From: Acidobacteriota bacterium
GTDB lineage: Bacteria; Acidobacteriota; Terriglobia; Terriglobales; Acidobacteriaceae
Assembly: GCA_003224905.1 (NCBI GenBank)
Contig: QIAA01000185.1
Span: 1-38,290, forward strand
Reading direction: 5' to 3'
Length of the DNA: 38,290 nucleotides
In this document: positions 23,359 to 32,290 of the stretch, one piece after another
Position numbering within the stretch: the first letter of the stretch is position 1
Layout: every line of letters begins with the position of its first letter
Made by a program: the position numbers and the translations under genes
The notes under the pieces: generated by a model
What the model was told of the DNA's origin: nothing
Database searches by the model: none
What the model saw: only the letters and a program-made list of their open reading frames with translations

Positions 23359-25884
23359 ATGGTCTCTGATTCTGTCATCCTGCGTAAAATCGAACGCCAG
23401 CCGAAGCATGCTGCGGGGTTCAAGCAACTGGTTCGCGAACTTGGACTGCATGGCGATGACAGGCGCGAACTGCGCGAGCGCCTTGAGCACCTCTCCCGAA
23501 GCGGACAGCTGCGGCATGTAGATTCCGACCGTTACGCGATGCCCCAGGCCGCCTCGGGAAAGAACCTCATTGCCGGTCGACTGAGCATGCACCGCGACGG
23601 TTTCGGTTTCGTTCTTCCTGACCCTACTTCGCTGGACGAACGCTTGAAGGCCCGTATTCAAGGCGACATCTTCATTCCGCCGCCTGCCGTTGGCTCGGCG
23701 ATGCACGGAGACCGGGTATTGGTCGAAATCGGTGCCATCCGCCCGGACGGACGTGCCGAAGGCCGAGTCGTGCGCCCGATTTTTCGCGCACATCCTACGG
23801 TCGTTGGAATTTTCCACTATGGCAATCGCCGCAACTATGTCACCCCCGTCGATCAGAAGGTTGCTCCGGAGATCGTGATTCCGCATGGGATGGAGCATCC
23901 GGAGGCCCGCGCAGATCATAACGAGGACTCAAGCCGAGGGAAGCCGAAAGCGCGGAAGTCGGTTCATCGGGTGCTGGGCAAGGAGGCTGCGCGTCGCGAT
24001 GGCTGGGACGATTTGGAAAATGTAGTCGTCGATGTTGAGATCACCGATTGGCCGACCGCCACCCAGACCCCACGCGGCCGGGTCATCGAGATCATAGGTT
24101 ATGAAGATGATTTCGGGGTGGACGTGGAGATCGTTATCCGCAAGTTCCACCTCCCCAACCGTTTTCCACCCGAGGTCCTTGAAGAAGCGGAACGCGCCGA
24201 GCCGATTATTTCGAGCCGCGAACTGCACGGGCGGCGGGACTTTCGCAGCTTTCCCATCGTCACAATTGATGGTGAGACTGCCCGCGATTTTGACGATGCC
24301 GTTACGGTTCGAAAGCTCGAAAACGACAACTTCGAACTGCAAGTACATATCGCGGACGTCGCTCATTACGTAACTTCCGCCTCCGCACTTGATCAGGAAG
24401 CCCGCCTCCGCGGCACCAGCGTGTATTTTCCCGATCGTGCCGTGCCCATGCTTCCACTCGAACTCTCTACCGATATCTGCAGCCTGCGTCCGCAGGTCGA
24501 CCGGCTGGTGATGTCGTGTGTCATGGAGCTCGATCATCGCGGTGAAATTCTTCGATACGAATTGTGCGAGGGTGTTATCCGTTCCGCCGAGCGCATGACC
24601 TACGCCGATGTGAATGCGGTGCTGGAAGGGAACGCGAGCCTTCGAAAGCGCTATGCCCCACTCGTAGCAACGTTCGAGCTGATGCGCGAGCTGGCGACGA
24701 TTCTTAACCGCAAGCGCGAGCGCCGCGGATCGATCGATTTCGACCTTCCAGAGCCGGTAATCCAATTCGATGAGTTTGGCCTGATGAAAAGCATCGCCCG
24801 TTCCGAGCGCAACATCGCGCATCGCTTGATCGAAGAGTTCATGCTGGCGGCCAATGAGTGCGTGGCGCAGTACCTGGAGAATAAGCGGGTCGCTTCCCTC
24901 TACCGGATTCACGAGAAGCCGGACGCCAAGCGCGTGTATGACTTTGAGGTGATCGCCGCCACTTTTGGCTACTCGCTTGGAGTGGGCGCGCTACCGATTC
25001 AGCGCATGCAGCTTAAGACGGATCGACGGGCGAGTTACGGTACCGGTAAACGCGTGCGCGAAATCGAATTGCCGAAAGAAGTCCACATCACTCCGCGCAT
25101 GTATCAGAAGCTCACTGAAAAGATTGCCGGCAAACCCGAAGAGCGGATCCTCTCTTACCTCATGCTGCGCTCGCTCAAGCAGGCGCGATATTCGGAAGAG
25201 AACCACGGTCACTTTGCTCTGGCGGCCACCACGTATACACATTTCACCTCGCCGATCCGCCGGTATCCTGACCTGATCGTCCACCGAATCTTGAAACAGG
25301 TGTTGCACGATTCGCCTGAATATCGGGATGGAAATGTTACGGTCGGAACACCAGCTACGAGTGGGCGTGATGACACCGACGACTCGCCGGCGGCACGCCC
25401 GCGCCACACGGAACCTGCTTCTCCTTGGTCCACGCGGCGCGCGCACACGCCAAGCGTGCCCTTGAGCGGGGCTCTCTCGATTGAGGAACTTCATGACATC
25501 GCCGAGGAATCCAGTCAGTCCGAGCGCCGCGCCGACGACGCCGAGCGCGAGCTGATGGAGTGGAAAAAGGTCAAGTTCATGCAGGACCGGGTCGGCGACG
25601 ATTTCGATGGACTGATCGTAAGCGTTACGAAATTCGGCTTCTTCGTTGAATTGACTGATCTGTTCGTGGAAGGGCTCGTCCCCTTAGACAGTCTTACAGA
25701 CGACCGTTATTTCTACCACGAGAACACGCGCGAGATCATCGGCCAGCGCAGCCGCAACACCTATCGGCTCGGACAGAAAGTCCGGGTTCTGCTGGACCGC
25801 ATTGATCCCGTGGAGAAGAAAATCCAGTTCGCAGTCCTGGAAGAAGAGCGAAGAGCAAAAAACAAACAGAAACAGAGGCGCTAG
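23359..25884 (+). CDS. rnr: Ribonuclease R (RNase II/RNB family) with in-frame insertion
   Basis: RNase R degrades structured RNA 3'-to-5' and takes part in rRNA and tmRNA quality control. Domains in the 841-residue protein are an N-terminal winged helix (1-65), two cold-shock domains (about 70-230), the RNB catalytic domain (about 290-650) with the metal-binding motif IDGETARDFDDAV near 300 and HFTSPIRRYPDLIVHR, and an S1 domain (about 743-825; DDFDGLIVSVTKFGFFVELTDLFVEGLV). The basic tail is short (KNKQKQRR). Between RNB and the ERRADDAERELMEWKK helix lie about 50 extra Pro/Arg/Thr-rich residues (about 653-707), partly encoded by a repeat found elsewhere in the window. ATG 23359 lacks a Shine-Dalgarno. 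A stem-loop and tRNA-Pro follow. Confidence 0.93.
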   Translation: MVSDSVILRKIERQPKHAAGFKQLVRELGLHGDDRRELRERLEHLSRSGQLRHVDSDRYAMPQAASGKNLIAGRLSMHRDGFGFVLPDPTSLDERLKARIQGDIFIPPPAVGSAMHGDRVLVEIGAIRPDGRAEGRVVRPIFRAHPTVVGIFHYGNRRNYVTPVDQKVAPEIVIPHGMEHPEARADHNEDSSRGKPKARKSVHRVLGKEAARRDGWDDLENVVVDVEITDWPTATQTPRGRVIEIIGYEDDFGVDVEIVIRKFHLPNRFPPEVLEEAERAEPIISSRELHGRRDFRSFPIVTIDGETARDFDDAVTVRKLENDNFELQVHIADVAHYVTSASALDQEARLRGTSVYFPDRAVPMLPLELSTDICSLRPQVDRLVMSCVMELDHRGEILRYELCEGVIRSAERMTYADVNAVLEGNASLRKRYAPLVATFELMRELATILNRKRERRGSIDFDLPEPVIQFDEFGLMKSIARSERNIAHRLIEEFMLAANECVAQYLENKRVASLYRIHEKPDAKRVYDFEVIAATFGYSLGVGALPIQRMQLKTDRRASYGTGKRVREIELPKEVHITPRMYQKLTEKIAGKPEERILSYLMLRSLKQARYSEENHGHFALAATTYTHFTSPIRRYPDLIVHRILKQVLHDSPEYRDGNVTVGTPATSGRDDTDDSPAARPRHTEPASPWSTRRAHTPSVPLSGALSIEELHDIAEESSQSERRADDAERELMEWKKVKFMQDRVGDDFDGLIVSVTKFGFFVELTDLFVEGLVPLDSLTDDRYFYHENTREIIGQRSRNTYRLGQKVRVLLDRIDPVEKKIQFAVLEEERRAKNKQKQRR
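25373..25412. repeat. REP-like sequence embedded in the rnr coding region
   Basis: Bases 25396-25412 repeat 17 bases of the intergenic palindrome at 9492-9508. Just upstream, GGGCGTG (25373-25379) and CACGCCC (25394-25400) form a stem. The element is translated in frame as the DDTDDSPAARPRHTEP part of RNase R. Confidence 0.6.
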
Positions 25885-25928
25885 CTTCTGAGGATGCGCA
25901 GGGTATTGTAAAATCTCTAGGTAACCCC

Positions 25929-25949
25929 ACTCGCCGGTCAGCGGCGAGT
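25929..25949 (+). other. Stem-loop between rnr and tRNA-Pro
   Basis: ACTCGCCG (25929-25936) pairs perfectly with CGGCGAGT (25942-25949) across a 5-nt loop. There is no T-run, so it is a weak terminator candidate for rnr or a structure in the tRNA precursor leader. Confidence 0.4.
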
Positions 25950-25958
25950 TCCTCCCGT

Positions 25959-26035
25959 CGGGACGTGGCTCAGCCTGGTAGAGCACTCGCTTGGGGTGCG
26001 AGGGGTCGGCAGTTCAAATCTGCCCGTCCCGACCA
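25959..26035 (+). tRNA. tRNA-Pro (anticodon GGG)
   Basis: A 77-nt cloverleaf with encoded CCA. The acceptor stem CGGGACG (25959-25965) pairs with CGTCCCG (26025-26031), then A and CCA. The D-arm contains GGCTCAGCCTGGTAGAGC. The anticodon stem CTCGC/GCGAG encloses TTGGGGT, giving anticodon GGG. The T-arm is GGCAG-TTCAAAT-CTGCC. It reads proline codons CCC and CCU. A TAAAAT at 25909-25914 may belong to its promoter. Confidence 0.95.
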
Positions 26036-26048
26036 ATTTCTCCCAGAA

Positions 26049-27377
26049 CTACTTTTTCGTTGCTGGCGCCGCTGCCGGCTTGATCTCGCCTGCAGACTTC
26101 TGCAACTCTTCGACCGCGCTTGAATCCAGCGCATACAGACTGGGCTCGTTCTCCCGCTTGGCAACGTAGCTACCACCACTTTTTGAGATGAGCACTTTCT
26201 CGGTGCGCTTGCTGTCGTTGGAGGCGACGGTCATCTCGATTACGGGTGTGGTAAAGCCGGATTCAACGAACTTGCTGGCTTGCAGGTCGCGCAGTTTGCT
26301 GACTAGAGAATCCACACTGCCAGCGTCCAACTTCTTTCCGTCTGTGCCCCACCAGTCCTGGCCGCCTTTGGTCAGGAAATACGCCTTAGATCCATCGTGG
26401 ATCTCAACTTTGTTCGGATCATTGAAGCCGAAATCGAACACCTTCTTGTTGCGGAAATCGTCGAGTTTCTTGTTAACACCCTCTCCGACTGCGCTGGTAA
26501 CTTTGTACACGCCGTCAACAACACTCGATTTCGCGTAGTAGTCATCTTTGTTCTTGCGGACCTGAAGCTCCTGGGTGCCGGAATCTGTAGTGAGCTTTGC
26601 GGTTGCGACCGGCGTACCGGAAGCGAAGCCCGCGGCAGTCTTCTTTGCGTCACTATCGGAGCTGATTTCCATCTGCGCATCCGAGAGTTTGCGGACGAGT
26701 TCATCCACCTGGAAAGCGTCCGCACGCAGCGGCTTGGGTTTCAGAATCTGCCATTGGTCTTTGTTGCGTCCGAACTCGACGTCTTGTTTGTTCGCATTAA
26801 GCTCCACGCGGCTGACCTTGTCGGGATCCACGGTGAGCAGCCGTTTATCACGCAAATCGTTCACGCTTTTATCGATGCTGCTCTTGGTGTAGCTTGCAAT
26901 CGTAAAGACTCGCGGGTCGCCGTCGAGACGAGCGAAAGCGCCGCCACTTGTAGGAGTCTCGTCGCCGACCAGCAGCTTTTGGCTCTTGTTGTCCTTCTCG
27001 GTGATGGCAACCTGGAGCGCAGGTTCAGCCAACCCATATTGATTAAGGTCGCTGGCTTTGTCTTCCACCAGGCGATCGGAGCTGAGCGACGAGAGAGTCG
27101 ATACCATGCTCGACACACTGGATTGATCCGCACCCAAGGTCTGAGGAGAAGTGATTTGCCACTTCCCGCCACTGTCCTTTGCGAGGACAATGCTGTCTCC
27201 AGGTTTCTTCTTGAGGTCGACCTTGGTGATGTCGCCTTCCTTTAACGTGAGAATCTTGGGCGGGGTGTCGGCGGAAGCCTGTGTGGTTTCCTTCGGCTTG
27301 TGCCGGTTCGACCAATAAAGTGTTCCAGCCAGTGCCGCCAAAACTACAGTAGCGATAGTTAGACCACGGATTTTCAT
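26049..27377 (-). CDS. DUF4340 domain-containing membrane-anchored protein
   Basis: A 442-residue protein with an N-terminal membrane anchor (GLTIATVVLAALAGTLYW) and a long extracytoplasmic part made of repeated beta-rich units: ITKVDLKKKPGDSIVLAKDSGGKWQITSP, VSRVELNANKQDVEFGRNKDQWQILKPKPLRADAFQVDELVRKL and KVEIHDGSKAYFLTKGGQDWWGTDGKKLDAGSVDSLVSKLRDL. This DUF4340 pattern regularly accompanies GldG-type ABC genes. ATG 27375-27377 is chosen because AGGAAAGAG lies upstream; the frame reaches a TTG at 27413. The C-terminus is Ala/Lys rich. It is the last gene of the Gld-like operon, 233 bases after the gldG-like gene. Its role is unknown, perhaps as an outer partner of the transporter complex. 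Confidence 0.85.
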   Translation of the reverse strand: MKIRGLTIATVVLAALAGTLYWSNRHKPKETTQASADTPPKILTLKEGDITKVDLKKKPGDSIVLAKDSGGKWQITSPQTLGADQSSVSSMVSTLSSLSSDRLVEDKASDLNQYGLAEPALQVAITEKDNKSQKLLVGDETPTSGGAFARLDGDPRVFTIASYTKSSIDKSVNDLRDKRLLTVDPDKVSRVELNANKQDVEFGRNKDQWQILKPKPLRADAFQVDELVRKLSDAQMEISSDSDAKKTAAGFASGTPVATAKLTTDSGTQELQVRKNKDDYYAKSSVVDGVYKVTSAVGEGVNKKLDDFRNKKVFDFGFNDPNKVEIHDGSKAYFLTKGGQDWWGTDGKKLDAGSVDSLVSKLRDLQASKFVESGFTTPVIEMTVASNDSKRTEKVLISKSGGSYVAKRENEPSLYALDSSAVEELQKSAGEIKPAAAPATKK

Positions 27378-27610
27378 CGACTCTTTCCTGAAGGACTGCA
27401 AGCGAGATGACAAATTCTAATCAGAATCCATCGGAATCGAGCGCAGGAGCAATTCCCTCACATCCAGCCCGCAAAAGCGTGCAAAGTGCCAGTATCCCGG
27501 CGCGCCGGGTAAAGTGGAACAAGATTGCCGTATGCCGTAGGCACGACTGAAGTCTCACGCGCAGCTGAAAGGCCCGCCAAACCCAAGTCACAGCTTGTGG
27601 CGCCTCGGTC

Positions 27611-28978
27611 TTACCTTCTCCTCCACCACACCGCAACTCCCGCCACAACCACTACCAGCGGCAGCATGAACTGACTTGTTGTGCGAACCCAGGTCAACTG
27701 GGCCCGCGTCATAGTGATGCGACGGTCGTCCTGCTCCTTGGGACGAATCGAGATCAAATCTTCGTCCGAGGAGAGCCAGTTCATGGCATTCAACGCCAGA
27801 TCGCGGTTCCCGTTAAACCTGATGAACGAATTCGCAGCCCAGGATGAACTGCCCAGCACGACGAAACGTCCCTGCGAGTTCTCTTTCCCGGTGGTATAGC
27901 TGCCTGCCGCGGCGATGGTCATCGGGCCCTTCTTGTTCTTCGGATCATTCGGATCGACGGCGGGAGAACTCAGATTGGTCGTTGCCAGGCTGCTCTCCGA
28001 AGAACTGAACAGCTTTTGCACCGTCGTCTTATCGCCATTCTTGATTTCCATGGAACGGGAGAGCGGGAAGCCGGTAGCGGTTCCTTTCATCTCGCTGACA
28101 ATCGGATGGGAATCGTAGCTGGTGACAAGCGCGACCTGCGGACCCAATCCTGCCAACTGCCCGATCGGATTCAGATCGAGGATCAAGTCTTTGTTTAGGG
28201 TCACACCCCAGCTCTGCAGCAGACTCGCCAGACCATCGTTTTCGCCAACCTCAGAACGCCGCAGCTTCAGTGGGGGATCGAGCATAAACAGCGCTCGACC
28301 ACCATCCTCCACATATTTCTTGATCGCGTCGACCTGCGGCTGCTGGTAATCACTGGTTGGGCCACCGACTACAAGTGTCGTGCAGTCATTCGGAATCTCT
28401 GCTTTCTGCAGCAGGTTGATGGATTTTGTGCTGTACTCGTCCTTCCCAAGAAGATCTTTCAACTGCGAGTAGCCGTTGCGATCGCTGTCGTCGATCTGGT
28501 GTTCGCCGCTGCCACTAACGAAGCAAACCGTCCGAGTATTGTTTTTCAGGTCGCGAATGAAAGCTCCGGTGATGCCTTCTTCCGTAGTGCTCTTGGCTTC
28601 TTCTTTTCGCGCGCCGATCTGCACGATGGCCGTGCCGTAACTCTTGATGCCGGCATCGCGAGCGAATTGCGGCTTCTTGTCCGGATCGACGTACTCGACG
28701 TGGACCTTGGGCGAGAGCTTCGCGTACTGATCAAGGACGTCTCGCGTCCGCTGAAAGCGCGTGCTCTGGTCGAAATAAGTGATGGTCGCGTCCTGCTTCA
28801 AGCCTTTCACAATCTTCACGGTTTGATCGGAGAGGCTGTAACGTTTGTTCGCCGTGCCGTCATACGACTTGTTGTAGCGGTCGCCAAGTATGTTCGCGAC
28901 CATGATTGCCAGCACGACGAGAATGTAGACCGTCGCATATGCTGCGTATTTGGTTTGTCTGGCTTTGAGAAACTGCAT
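27611..28978 (-). CDS. GldG-like ABC transporter auxiliary protein
   Basis: A 455-residue protein with one N-terminal membrane helix (YAAYATVYILVVLAIMVANIL) and a C-terminal helix (QFMLPLVVVVAGVAVWWRRR), flanking a large soluble domain of the ABC-type uncharacterised auxiliary (GldG/ABC_transp_aux) family: KRYSLSDQTVKIVKGLKQDATITYFDQ, DCTTLVVGGPTSDYQQPQVDAIKKYVEDGGRALFMLDPP, and GRFVVLGSSSWAANSFI. The middle domain resembles the glutamine-amidotransferase-like fold seen in IFT52/GldG. In Bacteroidetes GldA, GldF and GldG support gliding, but homologues occur in non-gliders. Start ATG 28976-28978 lies six bases after the permease stop, indicating co-translation. Confidence 0.87.
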   Translation of the reverse strand: MQFLKARQTKYAAYATVYILVVLAIMVANILGDRYNKSYDGTANKRYSLSDQTVKIVKGLKQDATITYFDQSTRFQRTRDVLDQYAKLSPKVHVEYVDPDKKPQFARDAGIKSYGTAIVQIGARKEEAKSTTEEGITGAFIRDLKNNTRTVCFVSGSGEHQIDDSDRNGYSQLKDLLGKDEYSTKSINLLQKAEIPNDCTTLVVGGPTSDYQQPQVDAIKKYVEDGGRALFMLDPPLKLRRSEVGENDGLASLLQSWGVTLNKDLILDLNPIGQLAGLGPQVALVTSYDSHPIVSEMKGTATGFPLSRSMEIKNGDKTTVQKLFSSSESSLATTNLSSPAVDPNDPKNKKGPMTIAAAGSYTTGKENSQGRFVVLGSSSWAANSFIRFNGNRDLALNAMNWLSSDEDLISIRPKEQDDRRITMTRAQLTWVRTTSQFMLPLVVVVAGVAVWWRRR

Positions 28979-28984
28979 GTTGAA

Positions 28985-29755
28985 TTACGACCTCCAACGC
29001 AGAGATTCCATGGAACGGCTGGTAAAGAACAGTCCCAGGAAAATCACGGTTACGTAAAAGATTGCGTCTTTCGAATCGATCACCCCTTTGGCAAACGATT
29101 CGAAATGGTTAATGACCGACAAATATGACAGCACACGTGCCCACGTAGCAGTTTCGTATCCGCTGACCCACTCAAGGACCCAGAGCAACAGACAAACGCC
29201 GAAGGTAGCCGCGCCGGCGATGATCTGGTTCCGCGTCAGCGTCGAGATGAATGTCCCGATGGCCAGCAAGCCGCCCGCCTGCAGCAGTAGCCCTAAATAG
29301 CCGATAGCCAGCGGCTTCCAATCCGGATTGCCATACTTGAACAGGAAGGCAAAGTTCAATGCCGTGAAAAGCAGCATGCCGGCATAGAGCGACACAGCCG
29401 CCAGCCATTTGCCAATGATCACTTCCACGTCGCGGATGGGCGACGTCGTCAGGAGTTCGATCGTACCAGTGCGCTTTTCCTCTGCGAACAAACGCATGGT
29501 GATCATCGGAATGAAGAACAATCCAATCACGCTGGCGTTCGACAGCAGAGGCCGGATGAGTTGCTCGTTGAGATTCATTGGGAACGCCTGGCCGCGCATC
29601 TGCGATTCCATGCCCATGAACACAAAATAGCCCAGCGAATTCCAGAAGAAGAACCCGAAGATCACCGCGAACATGGTGAGCAGCAGATACGCAATCGGCG
29701 AAACGAAATAGCTGCGCAGTTCTTTGCGGAAAATAATCCAGACATTCCTCATCAC
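28985..29755 (-). CDS. GldF-like ABC-2 type permease
   Basis: A 256-residue integral membrane protein with six hydrophobic helices and the ABC-2 permease features: an N-terminal amphipathic FRKELRSYFVSPIAYLLLTMFAVIFGFFFW, and the coupling region FAEEKRTGTIELLTTSPIRDVEVIIGKWLA, which contains the conserved E-R-x-x-G-T-x-E-x-L-x-x-x-P motif. It pairs with the ATPase encoded just upstream, whose stop overlaps this start by four bases (ATGA). Together with the GldG-like protein it should form an ABC complex; whether it exports a substrate or works mechanically on the envelope is unknown. Confidence 0.9.
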   Translation of the reverse strand: MMRNVWIIFRKELRSYFVSPIAYLLLTMFAVIFGFFFWNSLGYFVFMGMESQMRGQAFPMNLNEQLIRPLLSNASVIGLFFIPMITMRLFAEEKRTGTIELLTTSPIRDVEVIIGKWLAAVSLYAGMLLFTALNFAFLFKYGNPDWKPLAIGYLGLLLQAGGLLAIGTFISTLTRNQIIAGAATFGVCLLLWVLEWVSGYETATWARVLSYLSVINHFESFAKGVIDSKDAIFYVTVIFLGLFFTSRSMESLRWRS

Positions 29756-30729
29756 TGGCCTCCCTTGGCTGCAGCTTTGTCCGTCACTTCTTCACCCGTG
29801 AGTTGCAGGAAGATCTCTTCCAGACTCATGGCCGTCGGCCGCAATTCATTGAGGTCCCAGCCGGCTTCGACCACCGCACGGGCGAGGTCACCGCGCAGGA
29901 AGCCCTTTTGGCTTTCCACCTCGAACATGTTTCGGTTCTGATGGGTTTCCTTGAAAATCACCCGACTGACGCCCGCGATCTGCTCCAATCTGCGCTGCAC
30001 GGTGGCGGAATCAAGATTGCCGTTGCGTCCGGCGACTTCGACAAGGACCAACTCGGCCCCCCGCGCTCGGCTTTGCAGGTTCTGGACGGAATCCGTAGCT
30101 ACCAGTTTGCCCCGGTTGATGATCATCACCTTCTGGCAGGTCTGCTCAACTTCGGGAAGGATGTGGGTGCTGAGAATGATCGTGTGGTCGCCGGCGAGGC
30201 CCTTGATCAGATCGCGAGTCTCATTGATTTGCTTGGGGTCAAGACCGGCGGTGGGTTCGTCGAGGATCAGAACGTCTGGGTTGTGAATAATCGCCTGAGC
30301 CAGTCCGACGCGCTGGCGGTAGCCTTTCGACAACCTGCCGAGAAGCTTGTGCCTTACATCCGTGATAGCACAGCGTTCGCAGACATAATCAATTCGCCCC
30401 CGCAGCTCACTACCGGAAAGACCCTTGAGCTTGCCGACAAAGGTCAAATATTCCGTCGTGTCCATCTCGGGATAGAGTGGTGGAGTCTCAGGCAGGTAGC
30501 CGATGCGCTTCTTGACTTCCAGCGGTTGCTCCAGAACGTCAAATCCCGCGACCGTGGCACTGCCCGCGCTCGGCGGCAGGAAACACGTCAGCATCCGCAT
30601 GGTTGTAGTTTTGCCCGCTCCGTTTGGCCCGAGAAAGCCGATGATCTCGCCTTTCTGGACCTCGAAGGAGATGTGATCCACCGCAACATTACGGGCATAC
30701 TTCTTCGTAAGCTCTGTGACTTTAATCAT
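29752..30729 (-). CDS. GldA-like ABC transporter ATP-binding protein
   Basis: A 325-residue ATPase with Walker A GPNGAGKT (34-41), Q-loop region IGYLPETPPLYPEM, signature LSKGYRQRVGLAQ (from 133), Walker B VLILDEP with catalytic Glu158, D-loop AGLDP and the H-loop in LSTHILPEVEQ. About 90 residues after the nucleotide-binding domain form the C-terminal extension usual for GldA/NatA/YhaQ-type ABC-2 ATPases. It is the first gene of a four-gene minus-strand operon and overlaps the permease gene by four bases. ATG 30727-30729 has no clear Shine-Dalgarno. The 163 bases upstream hold a palindrome (AACGGT-CCCCGGGGAA-ACCGTT, 30765-30786) that could be a regulatory site or the end of the neighbouring unit. 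Confidence 0.92.
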   Translation of the reverse strand: MIKVTELTKKYARNVAVDHISFEVQKGEIIGFLGPNGAGKTTTMRMLTCFLPPSAGSATVAGFDVLEQPLEVKKRIGYLPETPPLYPEMDTTEYLTFVGKLKGLSGSELRGRIDYVCERCAITDVRHKLLGRLSKGYRQRVGLAQAIIHNPDVLILDEPTAGLDPKQINETRDLIKGLAGDHTIILSTHILPEVEQTCQKVMIINRGKLVATDSVQNLQSRARGAELVLVEVAGRNGNLDSATVQRRLEQIAGVSRVIFKETHQNRNMFEVESQKGFLRGDLARAVVEAGWDLNELRPTAMSLEEIFLQLTGEEVTDKAAAKGGQ

Positions 30730-30892
30730 AGAAATTCGCTACAGGTAACAAGGAAAAACGGTTAAACGGTCCCCGGGGAAACCGTTCGAAGGTATTTAAT
30801 GTTAAAAAGTCTGGACCGGCCCTGTCAAATGGCCTCCTCTGATCAGCAGGCAAGAAAGACACACGGCCCAAGTATTGGATTCCCAAGCTTGA

Positions 30893-32002
30893 TCATGCGT
30901 GGGTAGGCACCACCGGTGCCGGTTTACCCCAGACCTCCCGGGCCGTTTCCGCTACCAGGCGCAACTTCGCTTCCTGATCCGCAACTGTCACCTGGTTCCC
31001 TTCCATAGTTGAGGCAAACCCGCACTGGGGGCTTAAAGCCAGCCTCTCCAGAGGAACAAAAGCAGCAGCAGAATCGATGCGGTGCTTCAACTCGTCCTTG
31101 CTTTCGAGTGCGGCCCGTTTCGAACTGACTAGTCCCAGTACGACAATGCGCTCCTCGGGAACTTGTTTCAGTGGTTCGAATCCTCCCGAGCGCTCGTCGT
31201 CGTATTCCAGCAGGAAACGGTGGAAGCGAGTGTTACGGAAAATCTTCGTAATAGGGCCGTAGTCCCCCGCCGCATAGAACTTGCTTTGATTATTGCCGCG
31301 GCACAAGTGCAAACCGAAAATGATTCCCGAGTGGTCCCCGATGACGGCGTTGTCCATTTCGATCGAGAGATCGAGAAGACGGTCCGGGTCATTGCCGCGC
31401 TGCCGGTATCCCTCACGGAGCTTAGGATCAAGCAATGCCGTGTACTGCGGAGAATCAATCTGGATGTACGTGCAGCCAAGACGAATCAATTCCTGCACTT
31501 CGTCGCGAAGGATATCGACGAGATCAGCCAGATAGGCATCAATCTTGGGATAAGCGCCGGCTGACTTCTTTTTGTCGTAGTAAGCAGCCGCCTGCTGCGC
31601 GCTGATCATCGTGGTCTTGCCAGGAAGGTTGGCGCGCGCGCGCAGATACGTGAACTCCTCCGCGCACAGCGGACGCTTGCGCCGCAGCTTGGAAACGACC
31701 ACGGGCCGCGGCAAAACCAGTTCTTCGCCCTTCTCATTGCGAAAAGGAATGGCCCATCCCCCGAATTTATCGAAGCCCTCAACCGCGTCGATCAGATGGC
31801 CAAAGAACGCATAGCGGCGCATTTCGCCGTCGGTGACAACCTCGACTCCGGCCCGCGTCTGAGTTTCAATAGCTTCATCAACCGCCCGGTCTTCTACTCG
31901 CTTAAATTCTGCATCACTGAGCGTCTTGGAATCATGCTGTTCGCGAGCTTCCTTCAGGTACTCGGGCCGCAAGAGACTTCCAACAACATCGCTTCGAAAC
32001 AA
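30893..32002 (-). CDS. MetE-like zinc methyltransferase domain protein A (stand-alone catalytic domain)
   Basis: A 369-residue TIM-barrel protein of the UROD/MetE superfamily, corresponding to the C-terminal catalytic half of cobalamin-independent methionine synthase without the N-terminal half. The zinc ligands are all present by pattern: His232 and Cys234 (GLHLCRGN), Glu266 (LLEYDDERSG) and Cys327 (SPQCGFAST). Other landmarks are SDVVGSLLRPEYL, VVTDGEMRR and IQIDSPQYT. It should activate a thiol for methyl transfer; acceptor and donor are unknown, and MetE folate-binding features of the N-terminal half are absent. The start is TTG 32000-32002, strongly supported by AGGAGG six bases upstream. 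It is divergent from the second MetE-like gene. Alternative roles include an epoxyalkane:CoM-like or S-methyl-compound transferase. Confidence 0.85.
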   Translation of the reverse strand: MFRSDVVGSLLRPEYLKEAREQHDSKTLSDAEFKRVEDRAVDEAIETQTRAGVEVVTDGEMRRYAFFGHLIDAVEGFDKFGGWAIPFRNEKGEELVLPRPVVVSKLRRKRPLCAEEFTYLRARANLPGKTTMISAQQAAAYYDKKKSAGAYPKIDAYLADLVDILRDEVQELIRLGCTYIQIDSPQYTALLDPKLREGYRQRGNDPDRLLDLSIEMDNAVIGDHSGIIFGLHLCRGNNQSKFYAAGDYGPITKIFRNTRFHRFLLEYDDERSGGFEPLKQVPEERIVVLGLVSSKRAALESKDELKHRIDSAAAFVPLERLALSPQCGFASTMEGNQVTVADQEAKLRLVAETAREVWGKPAPVVPTHA

Positions 32003-32020
32003 GGGGCACCTCCTGCTTCA

Positions 32021-32045
32021 GGGCGGCACTTCGACCAGTGCTCCC
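32021..32045 (-). other. Stem-loop in the leader of MetE-like gene A
   Basis: On the minus strand GCACT-GGTCGA-AGTGC forms a perfect stem extended by GGG/CCC across a small internal loop, just before the AGGAGG ribosome-binding site. It is a possible translational control element; it matches no riboswitch I recognise. Confidence 0.35.
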
Positions 32046-32290
32046 GGAACTCATCAGATTAGCCGAGAGCGGATTTCCTTCACAAGACTCACCCTCCACA
32101 AAAACTTCGAACACTAGAGGCCCAAATTCATCCCAGATCATTTGCCATAAGTAATTTAGAGGGGCAAACCTTTCTCTACTATTTTTTTCGGCTAGAAGAG
32201 TTTTTCTCTCACTCCGCTGCCAACTCCGCTGTGGCGCGGGAGTATCATGTTTGGCTCCGCAACTGGCTGCGAATAGTAAAAGGATTCACC

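Noticed and set aside
23929..24912. 327-codon minus-strand frame inside rnr
   Set aside because: Lies wholly antisense to the conserved RNB domain, with no ribosome-binding site or recognisable domain.
26397..27245. 282-codon plus-strand frame opposite the DUF4340 gene
   Set aside because: Antisense shadow; the real gene has a signal anchor, Shine-Dalgarno and repeat pattern.
29803..30765. 320-codon plus-strand frame across the gldA-like gene
   Set aside because: Mirror frame of an ABC ATPase with all motifs; no independent signature.
32030..32075. CTGATGAG followed by CGAA on the minus strand upstream of MetE-like gene A, resembling a hammerhead ribozyme core
   Set aside because: No proper stem II between the two boxes, no stem III, and the GAAA box is incomplete; the pairing that exists is a simple GCACT/AGTGC hairpin.
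32003..32290. Possible SAM, SAH or cobalamin riboswitch between the two MetE-like genes
   Set aside because: None of the conserved core strings or multi-stem junctions of these riboswitches could be found on either strand.
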